From positions 1-9,118 of the forward strand of contig JAJYBT010000049.1 of assembly GCA_021778875.1 (NCBI GenBank): a stretch of 9,118 bases of DNA, written 5' to 3'. The stretch is from Acidobacteriota bacterium (GTDB lineage Bacteria; Acidobacteriota; Terriglobia; Terriglobales; Acidobacteriaceae). Positions 1 through 6,485 of this stretch are shown here, piece after piece. Each line of letters opens with the position of its first letter. Position 1 is the stretch's first letter. The position numbers and the translations under genes are program-made. The notes beneath the pieces were generated by a model. That model was not told the origin of the DNA. It searched no databases and worked only from the letters and a program-made list of their open reading frames with translations.

Positions 1-1332
1 GAAGGCAAGGCCGAGAGTCCCAGTCGCGCCCGAGTAATTCATGACAAAAGCCATCGAAAGAACAGCCGAGATTGTCAGGATAGGCAGGGCCAATTGTCGC
101 GCCGAAGCGAGGATGACCCTGACAAAATTGCTGAGCGGCATTCGCAGAAAAATGGCCGACAGCATGCTCGCGAACATACAGGATGTTCCGCCCGCGGATA
201 GCAGGTTCAAGTTGAATACCGCCGGGTAAGGAGTGGGCTTTTGCAAAACGGGCGGCATGCGGAGAATGAGATTGTGCAGCGCAGGCCATCGCACGGCGAA
301 CGTCGCAAGGTCCAGAACGGCCTGGAGCGGCTTGAATCCCCAGAGCAGGACGAGGATGACCAGAAAGATATACGGCATCCATCCGGCGAGAATCTGCCCT
401 GCCGTATGAGAGGGCGCTGCCGATTCCTTTGACGATCCTGTCGTCGCGGGCTCGAATGGATGCCCTTCTGCATAGCTGTTATGGCTGTTCTTCCGTAGCA
501 GTGTACGCGCTCGCGGACGCCAGAACCTGAGCAGAACGACCACTGCGCCCATCGCCGTAAATGAGCTGAGGATGACGGTGAGCTGAACGTTGATGTAGTT
601 GGAGACAAAGTATTCCACTCCCCCAAACGTCAACCCCGCAACGAGCAGGGCAGGCCACACCTCCATCGCTGAGGTCAGCCCTCCCATGGTGATGATCATG
701 TAAGCAGGCAGAATGACCGCGATGGGAGCGCACAGGGTTCCCACCGCGCCGCTCAACTTATCGAGCGGAAGCCCGGTAACGCCCGCCAGGGTGATGATGG
801 GGATGCCAATTGCGCCAAAAGCGACGGGGGCAGTATTCGCCAGCAGACACAGGGCGGCGGCATAGTAGGGCGAAAATCCCAGTCCCACCATCATGGCCCC
901 CGCGACGGCTATGGGGGTTCCAAAGCCCGCTGCACCCTCAATGAATGCGCCGAAGCCGAAAGCAATGATGATCGCCTGGATTCTCAAGTCGGGAGTCAAA
1001 GACCCAATGGAATCCTTGATCACCGCAAACTTTCCGGTGGAGACCATCACATTGAAGAGCACGATTGCCCAGAACACGATCCAGGAGATGGGGAACAGTC
1101 CAAACGCAGCTCCATATCCTGCCGAACTGAGAGTGAGCTTCAACGGCATACGATATCCAGCCAGGGCGACAATCAGGGTCGCGCCGAGGCCCCACAGCGC
1201 CGCCAGCCATGCCGGCTTCCGCCTTACCCCCAGGAGGAAAAGCAAAACCGCCGTTGGGAGCGAGGCGATGACTGCGGAAACCAGCAGGCTCTGCCCCCAG
1301 ATGGAATAGCCCTGCGCCCAAACTGTCTGCAT
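1..1332 (-). CDS. lldP: L-lactate/glycolate permease, LldP/GlcA family (3' end cut by window)
   Basis: Inner-membrane permease that most likely takes up lactate, glycolate or related 2-hydroxy acids with protons. The minus-strand frame is open for 444 codons from the ATG at 1332 down to base 1 with no stop; E. coli LldP has 551 residues, so roughly the last 100 are outside the window. The N-terminus (MQTVWAQGYSIWGQSLLVSA) aligns with the family start. The highly conserved segment FGAFIEGAAGFGTPIA lies around residues 127-142, followed by NTAPVAFGAIGIPI; further on, ARMPPV-like (LRMPPVLQKPTPYPAVF) and FVMNYSG stretches also match. Most of the protein is hydrophobic helices. The start is supported by a GAGG ribosome site 8 nt upstream. 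It is divergent from glcD, and its pairing with glcDEF and malate synthase favours glycolate as a physiological substrate, but lactate cannot be excluded because GlcA and LldP both carry both acids in E. coli. Family is secure; substrate is inference. Confidence 0.95.
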   Translation of the reverse strand, partial: MQTVWAQGYSIWGQSLLVSAVIASLPTAVLLFLLGVRRKPAWLAALWGLGATLIVALAGYRMPLKLTLSSAGYGAAFGLFPISWIVFWAIVLFNVMVSTGKFAVIKDSIGSLTPDLRIQAIIIAFGFGAFIEGAAGFGTPIAVAGAMMVGLGFSPYYAAALCLLANTAPVAFGAIGIPIITLAGVTGLPLDKLSGAVGTLCAPIAVILPAYMIITMGGLTSAMEVWPALLVAGLTFGGVEYFVSNYINVQLTVILSSFTAMGAVVVLLRFWRPRARTLLRKNSHNSYAEGHPFEPATTGSSKESAAPSHTAGQILAGWMPYIFLVILVLLWGFKPLQAVLDLATFAVRWPALHNLILRMPPVLQKPTPYPAVFNLNLLSAGGTSCMFASMLSAIFLRMPLSNFVRVILASARQLALPILTISAVLSMAFVMNYSGATGTLGLAF

Positions 1333-1340
1333 GTTTCTGT

Positions 1341-1344
1341 CCTC
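1341..1344 (-). promoter_or_regulatory. Ribosome binding site of the permease gene
   Basis: GAGG on the minus strand, 8 nt before the ATG at 1332-1330. It fixes the permease start, which also agrees with the N-terminus of known LldP proteins. Confidence 0.7.
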
Positions 1345-1434
1345 GGCCGTCCGTTTCGCTTTGCAGAGCAGCGTTCATCGCACGCCCAGTTGTGCGCCAG
1401 CGCGCCGTGCAACTGCCCACATGTCGAAAATTGC

Positions 1435-1457
1435 CTTGCAGTGCTGATACCTGCAAG
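1435..1457. promoter_or_regulatory. Perfect 7-9-7 inverted repeat, candidate operator
   Basis: CTTGCAG at 1435-1441 and CTGCAAG at 1451-1457 are exact reverse complements separated by 9 bp, so the centres of the arms are 16 bp apart, about one and a half helical turns. The centre lies 114 bp upstream of the permease start and 163 bp upstream of the glcD start. Such symmetry in a divergent regulatory region suits a dimeric regulator. GntR-family regulators (GlcC, LldR) control the comparable E. coli genes, but this is not their known half-site as I recall it, and no regulator gene is in the window, so the identity of the binder is open. Confidence 0.4.
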
Positions 1458-1485
1458 CCGGTTCCCGCCTGATGCTCTCGGCTTC

Positions 1486-1497
1486 TGAGCCGGCTCA
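1486..1497. promoter_or_regulatory. 12-bp perfect palindrome, candidate operator
   Basis: TGAGCCGGCTCA is identical to its reverse complement over all 12 bases. If TATAAC at 1522-1527 is the -10 of the glc operon, transcription would start near 1534 and the palindrome would be centred near -42, the classic place for an activator that touches RNA polymerase. The position is suggestive only: a 12-bp palindrome in G+C-rich DNA can arise by chance. Confidence 0.3.
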
Positions 1498-1608
1498 ACA
1501 AATCCTGGCAATACAAACGCCTATAACCATAGCCGAGCAGTTACGGTCTGCGCCACGGGAAAAACAGCATGCCGACCGCAAGCCGCATCACGTAATCTGT
1601 TGTCCTGC

Positions 1609-3060
1609 ATGCTTTCCCCAGGCCACATTGCCGAACTGCGCGACGCCGTTGGAGCCGGCGGCCTGATTACCGAGCAGAGCCAGTTGCAGACCTATGAATG
1701 TGACGGGCTCACGAACTTCCGTGTGCTGCCGGGCGCTGTGGTGCTGCCGCGCAACGCACAGCAGGTACAGGCGGTTGTGCGTTTCTGTGCGCGGAACAAG
1801 GTTCCCTTCGTCAGCCGCGGCGCGGGCACCGGGCTTAGCGGAGGCGCGCTGCCTGCCGCCGGCGGCATCGTCATCAGCCTGGCGCGCATGAACCGCATTC
1901 TCGATGTGGACATCGCCAACCGTCTCGTTGTCGTGGAACCCGGCGTCATTAATTCGCATGTCACCCAGCGCGTCGCCGCGCAGGGATATTTCTATGCGCC
2001 CGACCCATCGTCGCAGTCCGTCTGCACCATCGGCGGCAACGTGGCGGAGAACTCCGGCGGCGCGCACTGCCTGAAGTATGGCTTTACCGTCACGCATGTG
2101 CTGGCGCTGGAGGTGGTGCTGCCGTCAGGCGAGCTGGTCCAACTGGGCTCGCCCACGCTGGACGCGCCCGGTTACGACCTGCCGGGCGTCTTTGTCGGCT
2201 CAGAAGGCACGCTGGGTGTAACCACGAAAATCACGCTGCGCATCGTCAAGCGCCCTGAAGTGGTGCAGACGCTGCTGGCTGCGTTTGATTCCATCCAGGC
2301 CGCGGGTCAAACTGTGAGCGACATCATTGCCGCCGGCATGCTGCCATCGGCGCTTGAAATTATGGACGCGCTGTCCATTCAGGCCGCGGAAGCTGCCGTG
2401 CATGCTCACTATCCCGTCTGCAATGGCCTGCTGCTCGTGGAGCTGGATGGTCCCGGTAGTGAAGTCGAGGCGCTGATGCGCGATGTGCAGGCACTGTGCC
2501 GCAACAACGGCGCGTGGGAGGTTCGCGTGGCGCAATCGGAGCAAGAGCGCGCCCTGGTCTGGAAAGGGCGCAAGGCCGCCTTCGCCGCCGTGGGACGCAT
2601 CTCGCCCAACTACATCGTGCAGGACGGCGTGATTCCGCGCACCGCGCTGCCACGCCTGCTTGCAGAAATCGACCGCATGGCCTCGGCAGAAGGCCTGCGC
2701 GTAGCCAACGTCTTCCATGCGGGCGACGGCAATCTGCATCCTCTGGTGCTGTATGATCGCGCCATTCCCGGACAGGAGGAGAAGGCGCTCGACCTCTCCT
2801 ATCGCATCCTGCATCTCTGCGTGGACAACGGCGGCTCCATCACCGGCGAACACGGTGTAGGCAAGGAAAAGCAGGAGGCGCTCGGCTACATGTTTTCCGA
2901 GCCGGACCTCGCCACCATGCAACTGGTGCGCTGCGCATTCGATCCGGAAAGCATCGCCAACCCGGACAAGGTCTTCCCGCGCCCGCGCCTGTGCGCGGAA
3001 AAGACGGGACCGTATACGCCGCATCCCTTGGAGACGGCCGGCATCGCGGAGTTTTTCTGA
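1609..3060 (+). CDS. glcD: Glycolate oxidase subunit GlcD (FAD-linked)
   Basis: Catalytic flavoprotein of the glycolate oxidase (glycolate dehydrogenase) complex, oxidising glycolate to glyoxylate. The 483-residue product is close to E. coli GlcD (499) and colinear with it. The N-terminal half is an FAD-binding type 4 domain with RGAGTGLSGG at residues 70-79, then APDPSSQ, GGNVAENSGGAHCLKYG and GSEGTLGVTT. The C-terminal half is the FAD-oxidase C domain with NVFHAGDGNLHP at 367-378 and GSITGEHGVGKEK starting near 409; the histidines in these two motifs are the usual active-site and metal-binding ones of this family. I use the ATG at 1609; an in-frame TTG at 1600 would add three residues, and neither has a clear Shine-Dalgarno sequence. 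It is the first gene of the operon and overlaps glcE by one base. D-lactate dehydrogenases share this fold, but co-transcription with glcE, glcF and malate synthase supports glycolate. Confidence 0.95.
   Translation: MLSPGHIAELRDAVGAGGLITEQSQLQTYECDGLTNFRVLPGAVVLPRNAQQVQAVVRFCARNKVPFVSRGAGTGLSGGALPAAGGIVISLARMNRILDVDIANRLVVVEPGVINSHVTQRVAAQGYFYAPDPSSQSVCTIGGNVAENSGGAHCLKYGFTVTHVLALEVVLPSGELVQLGSPTLDAPGYDLPGVFVGSEGTLGVTTKITLRIVKRPEVVQTLLAAFDSIQAAGQTVSDIIAAGMLPSALEIMDALSIQAAEAAVHAHYPVCNGLLLVELDGPGSEVEALMRDVQALCRNNGAWEVRVAQSEQERALVWKGRKAAFAAVGRISPNYIVQDGVIPRTALPRLLAEIDRMASAEGLRVANVFHAGDGNLHPLVLYDRAIPGQEEKALDLSYRILHLCVDNGGSITGEHGVGKEKQEALGYMFSEPDLATMQLVRCAFDPESIANPDKVFPRPRLCAEKTGPYTPHPLETAGIAEFF
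3046..3051 (+). promoter_or_regulatory. Ribosome binding site of glcE inside glcD
   Basis: GCGGAG within the last codons of glcD, 8 nt before the ATG at 3060. With the TGATG stop/start overlap, it identifies the true glcE start and implies translational coupling; in-frame sequence upstream of it to 2991 is not needed. Confidence 0.65.
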
Positions 3061-4301
3061 TGAGCCCATCCGCAGCATTGACGCTGGAGCAAGGCATGGC
3101 TCATCTGGCCTCTATCGTTGGGCAGGAGCACACGCGTCTCCACGGCGAGACGATCGTTGCAGCTCCCGCAGACACGCAGCAGATTGCCGAGATCATGCGC
3201 TTTGCCGATGCAAACGGACTTGCCGTGACGCCCACCGGCAGCGGCGCCAAACTGGGCTGGGGGAATCCGGTTTTTCCGGATGTGCAATTGAACACGACAC
3301 GCCTGCATGCCCTCCGCGAGCATGCCTGGCAGGATATGACCTGCACCGTTCAGGCCGGCTGCTCCTGGGCCGCAATGCAGGCTGAACTCGCACGGCATGG
3401 GCAGATGGTCGCGCTCGATCCGCTCTGGCCGGAGCGGGCCACCGTGGGCGGGATTGTTGCCTCCAATGACAGCGGCGCGCTGCGGTTGAAGTTTGGCGGC
3501 CTGCGCGACCTCATCATCGGCATGACCCTCGTGCTTGCGGACGGCACCATCGCGAGGACCGGGGGCAAGGTGGTGAAGAATGTTGCCGGCTACGACCTGC
3601 ATAAGTTGATGACCGGCAGCCTGGGCACGTTGGGCGTGATTGCTGACGTGAATTTTAGACTGCACCCGGTAGAAGACCACGCGCGAACCTGGACTGCCGT
3701 CGCGCCCGATGCAGCGGCATTTGCCGCGCCGCTCCACGCTCTGATGGATTCGCAGATGACACCGTCCTGCGTACAACTCCGCACATCCAGACAGGAATGT
3801 GCGCTCGATGTCCGCATCGCCGCCCTGCCCGCATGCCTGGACGAATATGTGACCCGGATGCAAGACATCTTCGGCCAGATTGCAGTATCCGAATCAGGTG
3901 AACCCGTCTGGCAGGCGAGGCAGCAACTCTTTGACAAGAGCGATGCGGTTGTCCTGAAGATCTCCGTGCTTCCCAGCGAAATCTGCGCCGTGAGCAACGA
4001 GTTGCAGCAAGGTGCGGCCGCGGATGGACTGGAGATTGCCTCCGTAGCCCAGGCGACGGGCTTGATGACGATTGCTCTTTACTCCGCGCCGGACGCCGCG
4101 ACTGCGCTGATTGAACGCCTGCGCGCGCGGGTGGCGGCCTGCGGCGGCAGCGTGGTCGCGCTGCAGGTCCCGGATGGCTTGCGCGGAAGGATTGACGTGT
4201 GGAATTGCCACTCCCGCGCGCTGCCGCTGATGCGGGAGATCAAGCGCCGCTTCGACCCCAATCGCATTCTCAACCCGGGCCGCTTTGTGGGGAATATCTG
4301 A
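3060..4301 (+). CDS. glcE: Glycolate oxidase subunit GlcE (FAD-binding)
   Basis: Second flavin-binding subunit of glycolate oxidase, related to the N-terminal half of GlcD but without the full catalytic C-terminal motifs. The product has 413 residues against about 350 for E. coli GlcE. The FAD-binding type 4 domain shows PTGSGAKLGWG near residues 58-68, ATVGGIVASNDSG at 127-139 and GGKVVKNVAGYDLHKLMTGS at 168-187 followed by LGTLGVI; the KNVAGYDL motif is a strong GlcE signature. The end, RRFDPNRILNPGRF, is the usual family terminus. The start ATG at 3060 overlaps the glcD stop (TGATG) and has GGAG 8 nt upstream. The extra length relative to E. coli lies mostly in the N-terminal part and the middle of the C-terminal half. 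It is required for glycolate oxidase activity in E. coli together with GlcD and GlcF. Confidence 0.93.
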   Translation: MSPSAALTLEQGMAHLASIVGQEHTRLHGETIVAAPADTQQIAEIMRFADANGLAVTPTGSGAKLGWGNPVFPDVQLNTTRLHALREHAWQDMTCTVQAGCSWAAMQAELARHGQMVALDPLWPERATVGGIVASNDSGALRLKFGGLRDLIIGMTLVLADGTIARTGGKVVKNVAGYDLHKLMTGSLGTLGVIADVNFRLHPVEDHARTWTAVAPDAAAFAAPLHALMDSQMTPSCVQLRTSRQECALDVRIAALPACLDEYVTRMQDIFGQIAVSESGEPVWQARQQLFDKSDAVVLKISVLPSEICAVSNELQQGAAADGLEIASVAQATGLMTIALYSAPDAATALIERLRARVAACGGSVVALQVPDGLRGRIDVWNCHSRALPLMREIKRRFDPNRILNPGRFVGNI

Positions 4302-4306
4302 CATCC

Positions 4307-5677
4307 ATGCCACACACCATTGCCCAGGAAGATACGCACCCTTCAAGCTTCGACGCTCATCATCCGCCGGAGCAGAAGCACATTGACGAGTGCGTACACT
4401 GCGGCTTCTGCCTGCCCGCCTGCCCCACATACGTGCTTTGGGGCGATGAGATGGACTCGCCGCGCGGGCGCATTTACATGATCAAGAAGGCGGCTGAAGG
4501 CCAGGCCCCGCTCGACAGCCGATTCCGGCAGCACATGGACAACTGCCTCGGCTGCATGGCGTGCATGACAGCTTGCCCATCCGGCGTGCAGTACAACAAA
4601 CTCATCGAGCCAACGCGCGCGCAGATCGAGCGCAACCTTCCGCGCAGCCTTGGCGAGTCGCTCTTTCGCAAGCTGCTCTTTGCCACGTTTCCGCATGCAG
4701 GGCGGCTGCGCCTGCTGGCGCTGCCGTTGCGCTTCTATCAGAAGAGCGGTCTGCGATCCCTGGTGCGCGCAACCGGAATACTGAAGTTGCTGCCGAAGCG
4801 CCTGGCGGCGATGGAAGCGCTGCTGCCCGAGGCGCCGTCGCATCTATTCCACAGACTGCCCGCAACTGTCGCACCCCGAAACGACCGGCGGCGCCGTGTC
4901 GGCATGCTCAGCGGATGCGTGCAGCAAGTATTTTTCTCCCATGTGAACGCCGCCACCGCGCGCGTACTGGCTGCGGAAGGTTGCGAAGTGATCATTCCCC
5001 GCGAGCAGCAATGCTGCGGCGCGCTGATGCTCCACTCTGGAATGGAAAGCGAAGCGGCCGCTCTGGCGAAGAAGATGATTGCCGTTTTCGAAGCTGCGGA
5101 GGTGGACACCATTGTCATCAACGCAGCGGGCTGTGGATCGACGATGAAGGAGTACGGTTATCTGCTGCGCGACGACCCGGCGTGGGCTGCGCGCGCGGCG
5201 GCCTTCTCCGCAAAGTGCAAGGACATTTCCGAAATTCTGTGCGACCTTGAGCCGCGGGCGCAGCGCCATCCGTTGAAGATGCGCGTTGCCTATCATGATG
5301 CCTGCCATCTGCAGCACGCGCAGGGCGTCCACGAGCAGCCGCGCCGCCTGCTGGCAGGAATTCCTGAACTGGAAGTTGCCTTTATCCCGGAGAGCTCTCT
5401 CTGCTGCGGCTCTGCAGGCGTCTATAATCTGCTGCAGCCTGAGACGGCCAACCAGCTCGGCAGCCGCAAGGTGGACAACCTGCTCTCAACCGGTGCGCAG
5501 GCCGTGCTCTCTGCCAATCCCGGGTGCCTGCTGCAACTCATGAACGGCCTTCGTCAGCGCGGAGCGAAGGCCATGCCTTCGTTCCACATGGTGGAGCTGC
5601 TGGATGCATCCATCCGCGGCATCTCTACCGCTGACCTGCTGCGAAGCGACAAAGAATCGCGCATTGAGGCAAACTGA
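4307..5677 (+). CDS. glcF: Glycolate oxidase iron-sulfur subunit GlcF
   Basis: Electron-transfer subunit that takes electrons from the GlcD/GlcE flavins and passes them towards membrane quinones. Its 456 residues compare with 407 in E. coli. Two 4Fe-4S ferredoxin motifs are complete: C29-x2-C32-x2-C35-x3-C39-P (CVHCGFCLPACP) and C80-x2-C83-x2-C86-x3-C90-P (CLGCMACMTACP). DEMDSPRGRIYMIK between them is a family hallmark. Two cysteine-rich CCG domains follow, with CCGALMLHSG at 236-245 and CCGSAGVYN at 366-374, the latter preceded by HDACHLQHAQGV. No membrane segment is obvious. The ATG at 4307 is 5 nt after the glcE stop; only a distant GGGG (14 nt upstream) serves as a ribosome site, so coupling to glcE is likely. 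A longer in-frame opening upstream overlaps glcE and is not needed. Confidence 0.94.
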   Translation: MPHTIAQEDTHPSSFDAHHPPEQKHIDECVHCGFCLPACPTYVLWGDEMDSPRGRIYMIKKAAEGQAPLDSRFRQHMDNCLGCMACMTACPSGVQYNKLIEPTRAQIERNLPRSLGESLFRKLLFATFPHAGRLRLLALPLRFYQKSGLRSLVRATGILKLLPKRLAAMEALLPEAPSHLFHRLPATVAPRNDRRRRVGMLSGCVQQVFFSHVNAATARVLAAEGCEVIIPREQQCCGALMLHSGMESEAAALAKKMIAVFEAAEVDTIVINAAGCGSTMKEYGYLLRDDPAWAARAAAFSAKCKDISEILCDLEPRAQRHPLKMRVAYHDACHLQHAQGVHEQPRRLLAGIPELEVAFIPESSLCCGSAGVYNLLQPETANQLGSRKVDNLLSTGAQAVLSANPGCLLQLMNGLRQRGAKAMPSFHMVELLDASIRGISTADLLRSDKESRIEAN

Positions 5678-5682
5678 AAATC

Positions 5683-6471
5683 ATGATTCTGCATAACCGT
5701 GAATCCGAACTGCTGTCTGCGGCCGAGTTGCTGCTTGAGGCTCGCCGCACCGCCACGCCCATTGCCGATTTGCCTGAGCCGCTCAAACCCGTCTCAATTG
5801 AAGAAGCCTATTTCGTGCAGGACGCGATGGCTCGCACCATAGAAACTGAGCACGGCCACGGCGTGCGCGGATGGAAGGTTGGCGCGCCTGCGCCTGACGT
5901 CACGCCGATTTTCGGCCCTATGCCTTTCGCGTGGATTGCGGATGACGCCTCTGTTTTTTCCGCGCACCGGTTTCGTATGCGCGGCCTTGAGGCGGAGATT
6001 GCCTTCCTCATTGGCCGTGATCTTCCGCCGCGCGCAACACCTTACACCCGCGATGAGATAGTTGCCGCCATCGCAAGCTGCCATCCTGCAATCGAGGAGC
6101 TGGAAGCCGGGCTTGTCGATCCGTCGAAGGTTGCGCGGCTCACCATGATCGCCGATATGCAGATGCATGGCGGATTTATTCATGGCCCGGCTGTGCCGGA
6201 CTGGCAGCGCATTGATTTCGCCAAAGAGTCGGTGGCGCTGGCTGTGGACGGCAGCGTTCGCGTGGAGCGCACCGCATCGAATACAGCAGGAACCGACCTG
6301 TTGCGGCTGGTTCTCTTTCTGGCCAATGAAGGCGCGGCGCGCACAGGCGGCCTGAAGAGAGGAAGCTGGATCACCACAGGAAGCTGGACCGGCTATACAT
6401 TAGCCTCAGCCGGATCTGCGGTGAAGGTTCGCTTCTCCACAGCAGGCAGCGTGTCGCTTCGTTTCGCATAG
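5683..6471 (+). CDS. 2-keto-4-pentenoate hydratase / fumarylacetoacetate-hydrolase-fold protein (MhpD-like)
   Basis: A 262-residue protein of the MhpD/DmpE hydratase group within the fumarylacetoacetate hydrolase superfamily; E. coli MhpD is 269 residues. Known members hydrate 2-hydroxypenta-2,4-dienoate or decarboxylate 4-oxalocrotonate using a divalent metal. Visible signatures are GWKVG at 63-67 (MhpD has GRKVG), [14 protein letters not shown] from residue 102 with E103 and E105 as probable metal ligands, PAIEELEAG from 135 supplying the third acidic ligand region, then [16 protein letters not shown] and the terminal [20 protein letters not shown], equivalent to the GDIILTGA segment of MhpD. 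The ATG at 5683 follows the glcF stop by 5 nt; GAGG lies 13 nt upstream, a long spacing. The gene sits between glcF and malate synthase, so it is co-expressed with glycolate use, yet no aromatic meta-cleavage genes surround it. Fold assignment is firm; the substrate is unknown. Oxaloacetate tautomerase or decarboxylase activity, known in other members of the superfamily, is one possibility. Confidence 0.85.
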   Translation: MILHNRESELLSAAELLLEARRTATPIADLPEPLKPVSIEEAYFVQDAMARTIETEHGHGVRGWKVGAPAPDVTPIFGPMPFAWIADDASVFSAHRFRMRGLEAEIAFLIGRDLPPRATPYTRDEIVAAIASCHPAIEELEAGLVDPSKVARLTMIADMQMHGGFIHGPAVPDWQRIDFAKESVALAVDGSVRVERTASNTAGTDLLRLVLFLANEGAARTGGLKRGSWITTGSWTGYTLASAGSAVKVRFSTAGSVSLRFA

Positions 6472-6477
6472 AAGGAG
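6472..6477 (+). promoter_or_regulatory. Strong ribosome binding site of aceB
   Basis: AAGGAG, 8 nt before the ATG at 6486, starting immediately after the stop codon of the hydratase-like gene. It is by far the best Shine-Dalgarno sequence in the operon and suggests that malate synthase is translated more strongly than the genes before it. Confidence 0.8.
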
Positions 6478-6485
6478 TTTCTGCT

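Larger units (their letters stand above)
1333..1608. promoter_or_regulatory. Divergent intergenic control region between permease and glcD
   Basis: A 276-bp stretch separates the two divergent starts. I find no convincing gene in it. It must hold the promoters of both the permease and the glc operon. It contains two exact symmetric sequences, listed separately, and a TATAAC hexamer at 1522-1527 that could be a glcD -10 element, although no good -35 box lies 16-18 bp upstream (the bases there read CAAATC or close to it). No strong sigma-70 promoter was found for the permease. Confidence 0.6.

Noticed and set aside
893..1516. Plus-strand 138-codon frame and minus-strand 192-codon frame over the permease start
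   Set aside because: Both are out of frame with the permease, whose reading is confirmed by conserved family motifs.
1600..1602. TTG as the glcD start
   Set aside because: It gains only three residues (MSC), has no better ribosome site than the ATG at 1609, and is not needed for the family N-terminus.
2200..3863. Long minus-strand open frames (2200-3078, 292 codons; 2886-3863, 325 codons)
   Set aside because: They lie antisense to glcD and glcE, whose products are clearly recognisable. Their translations are rich in Arg, His and Gly with no family resemblance, as expected for shadows in G+C-rich genes.
4561..5250. Plus-strand 229-codon frame inside glcF
   Set aside because: It overlaps the conserved cysteine motifs of glcF in another frame, and the product is a low-complexity Arg/Ala-rich sequence.
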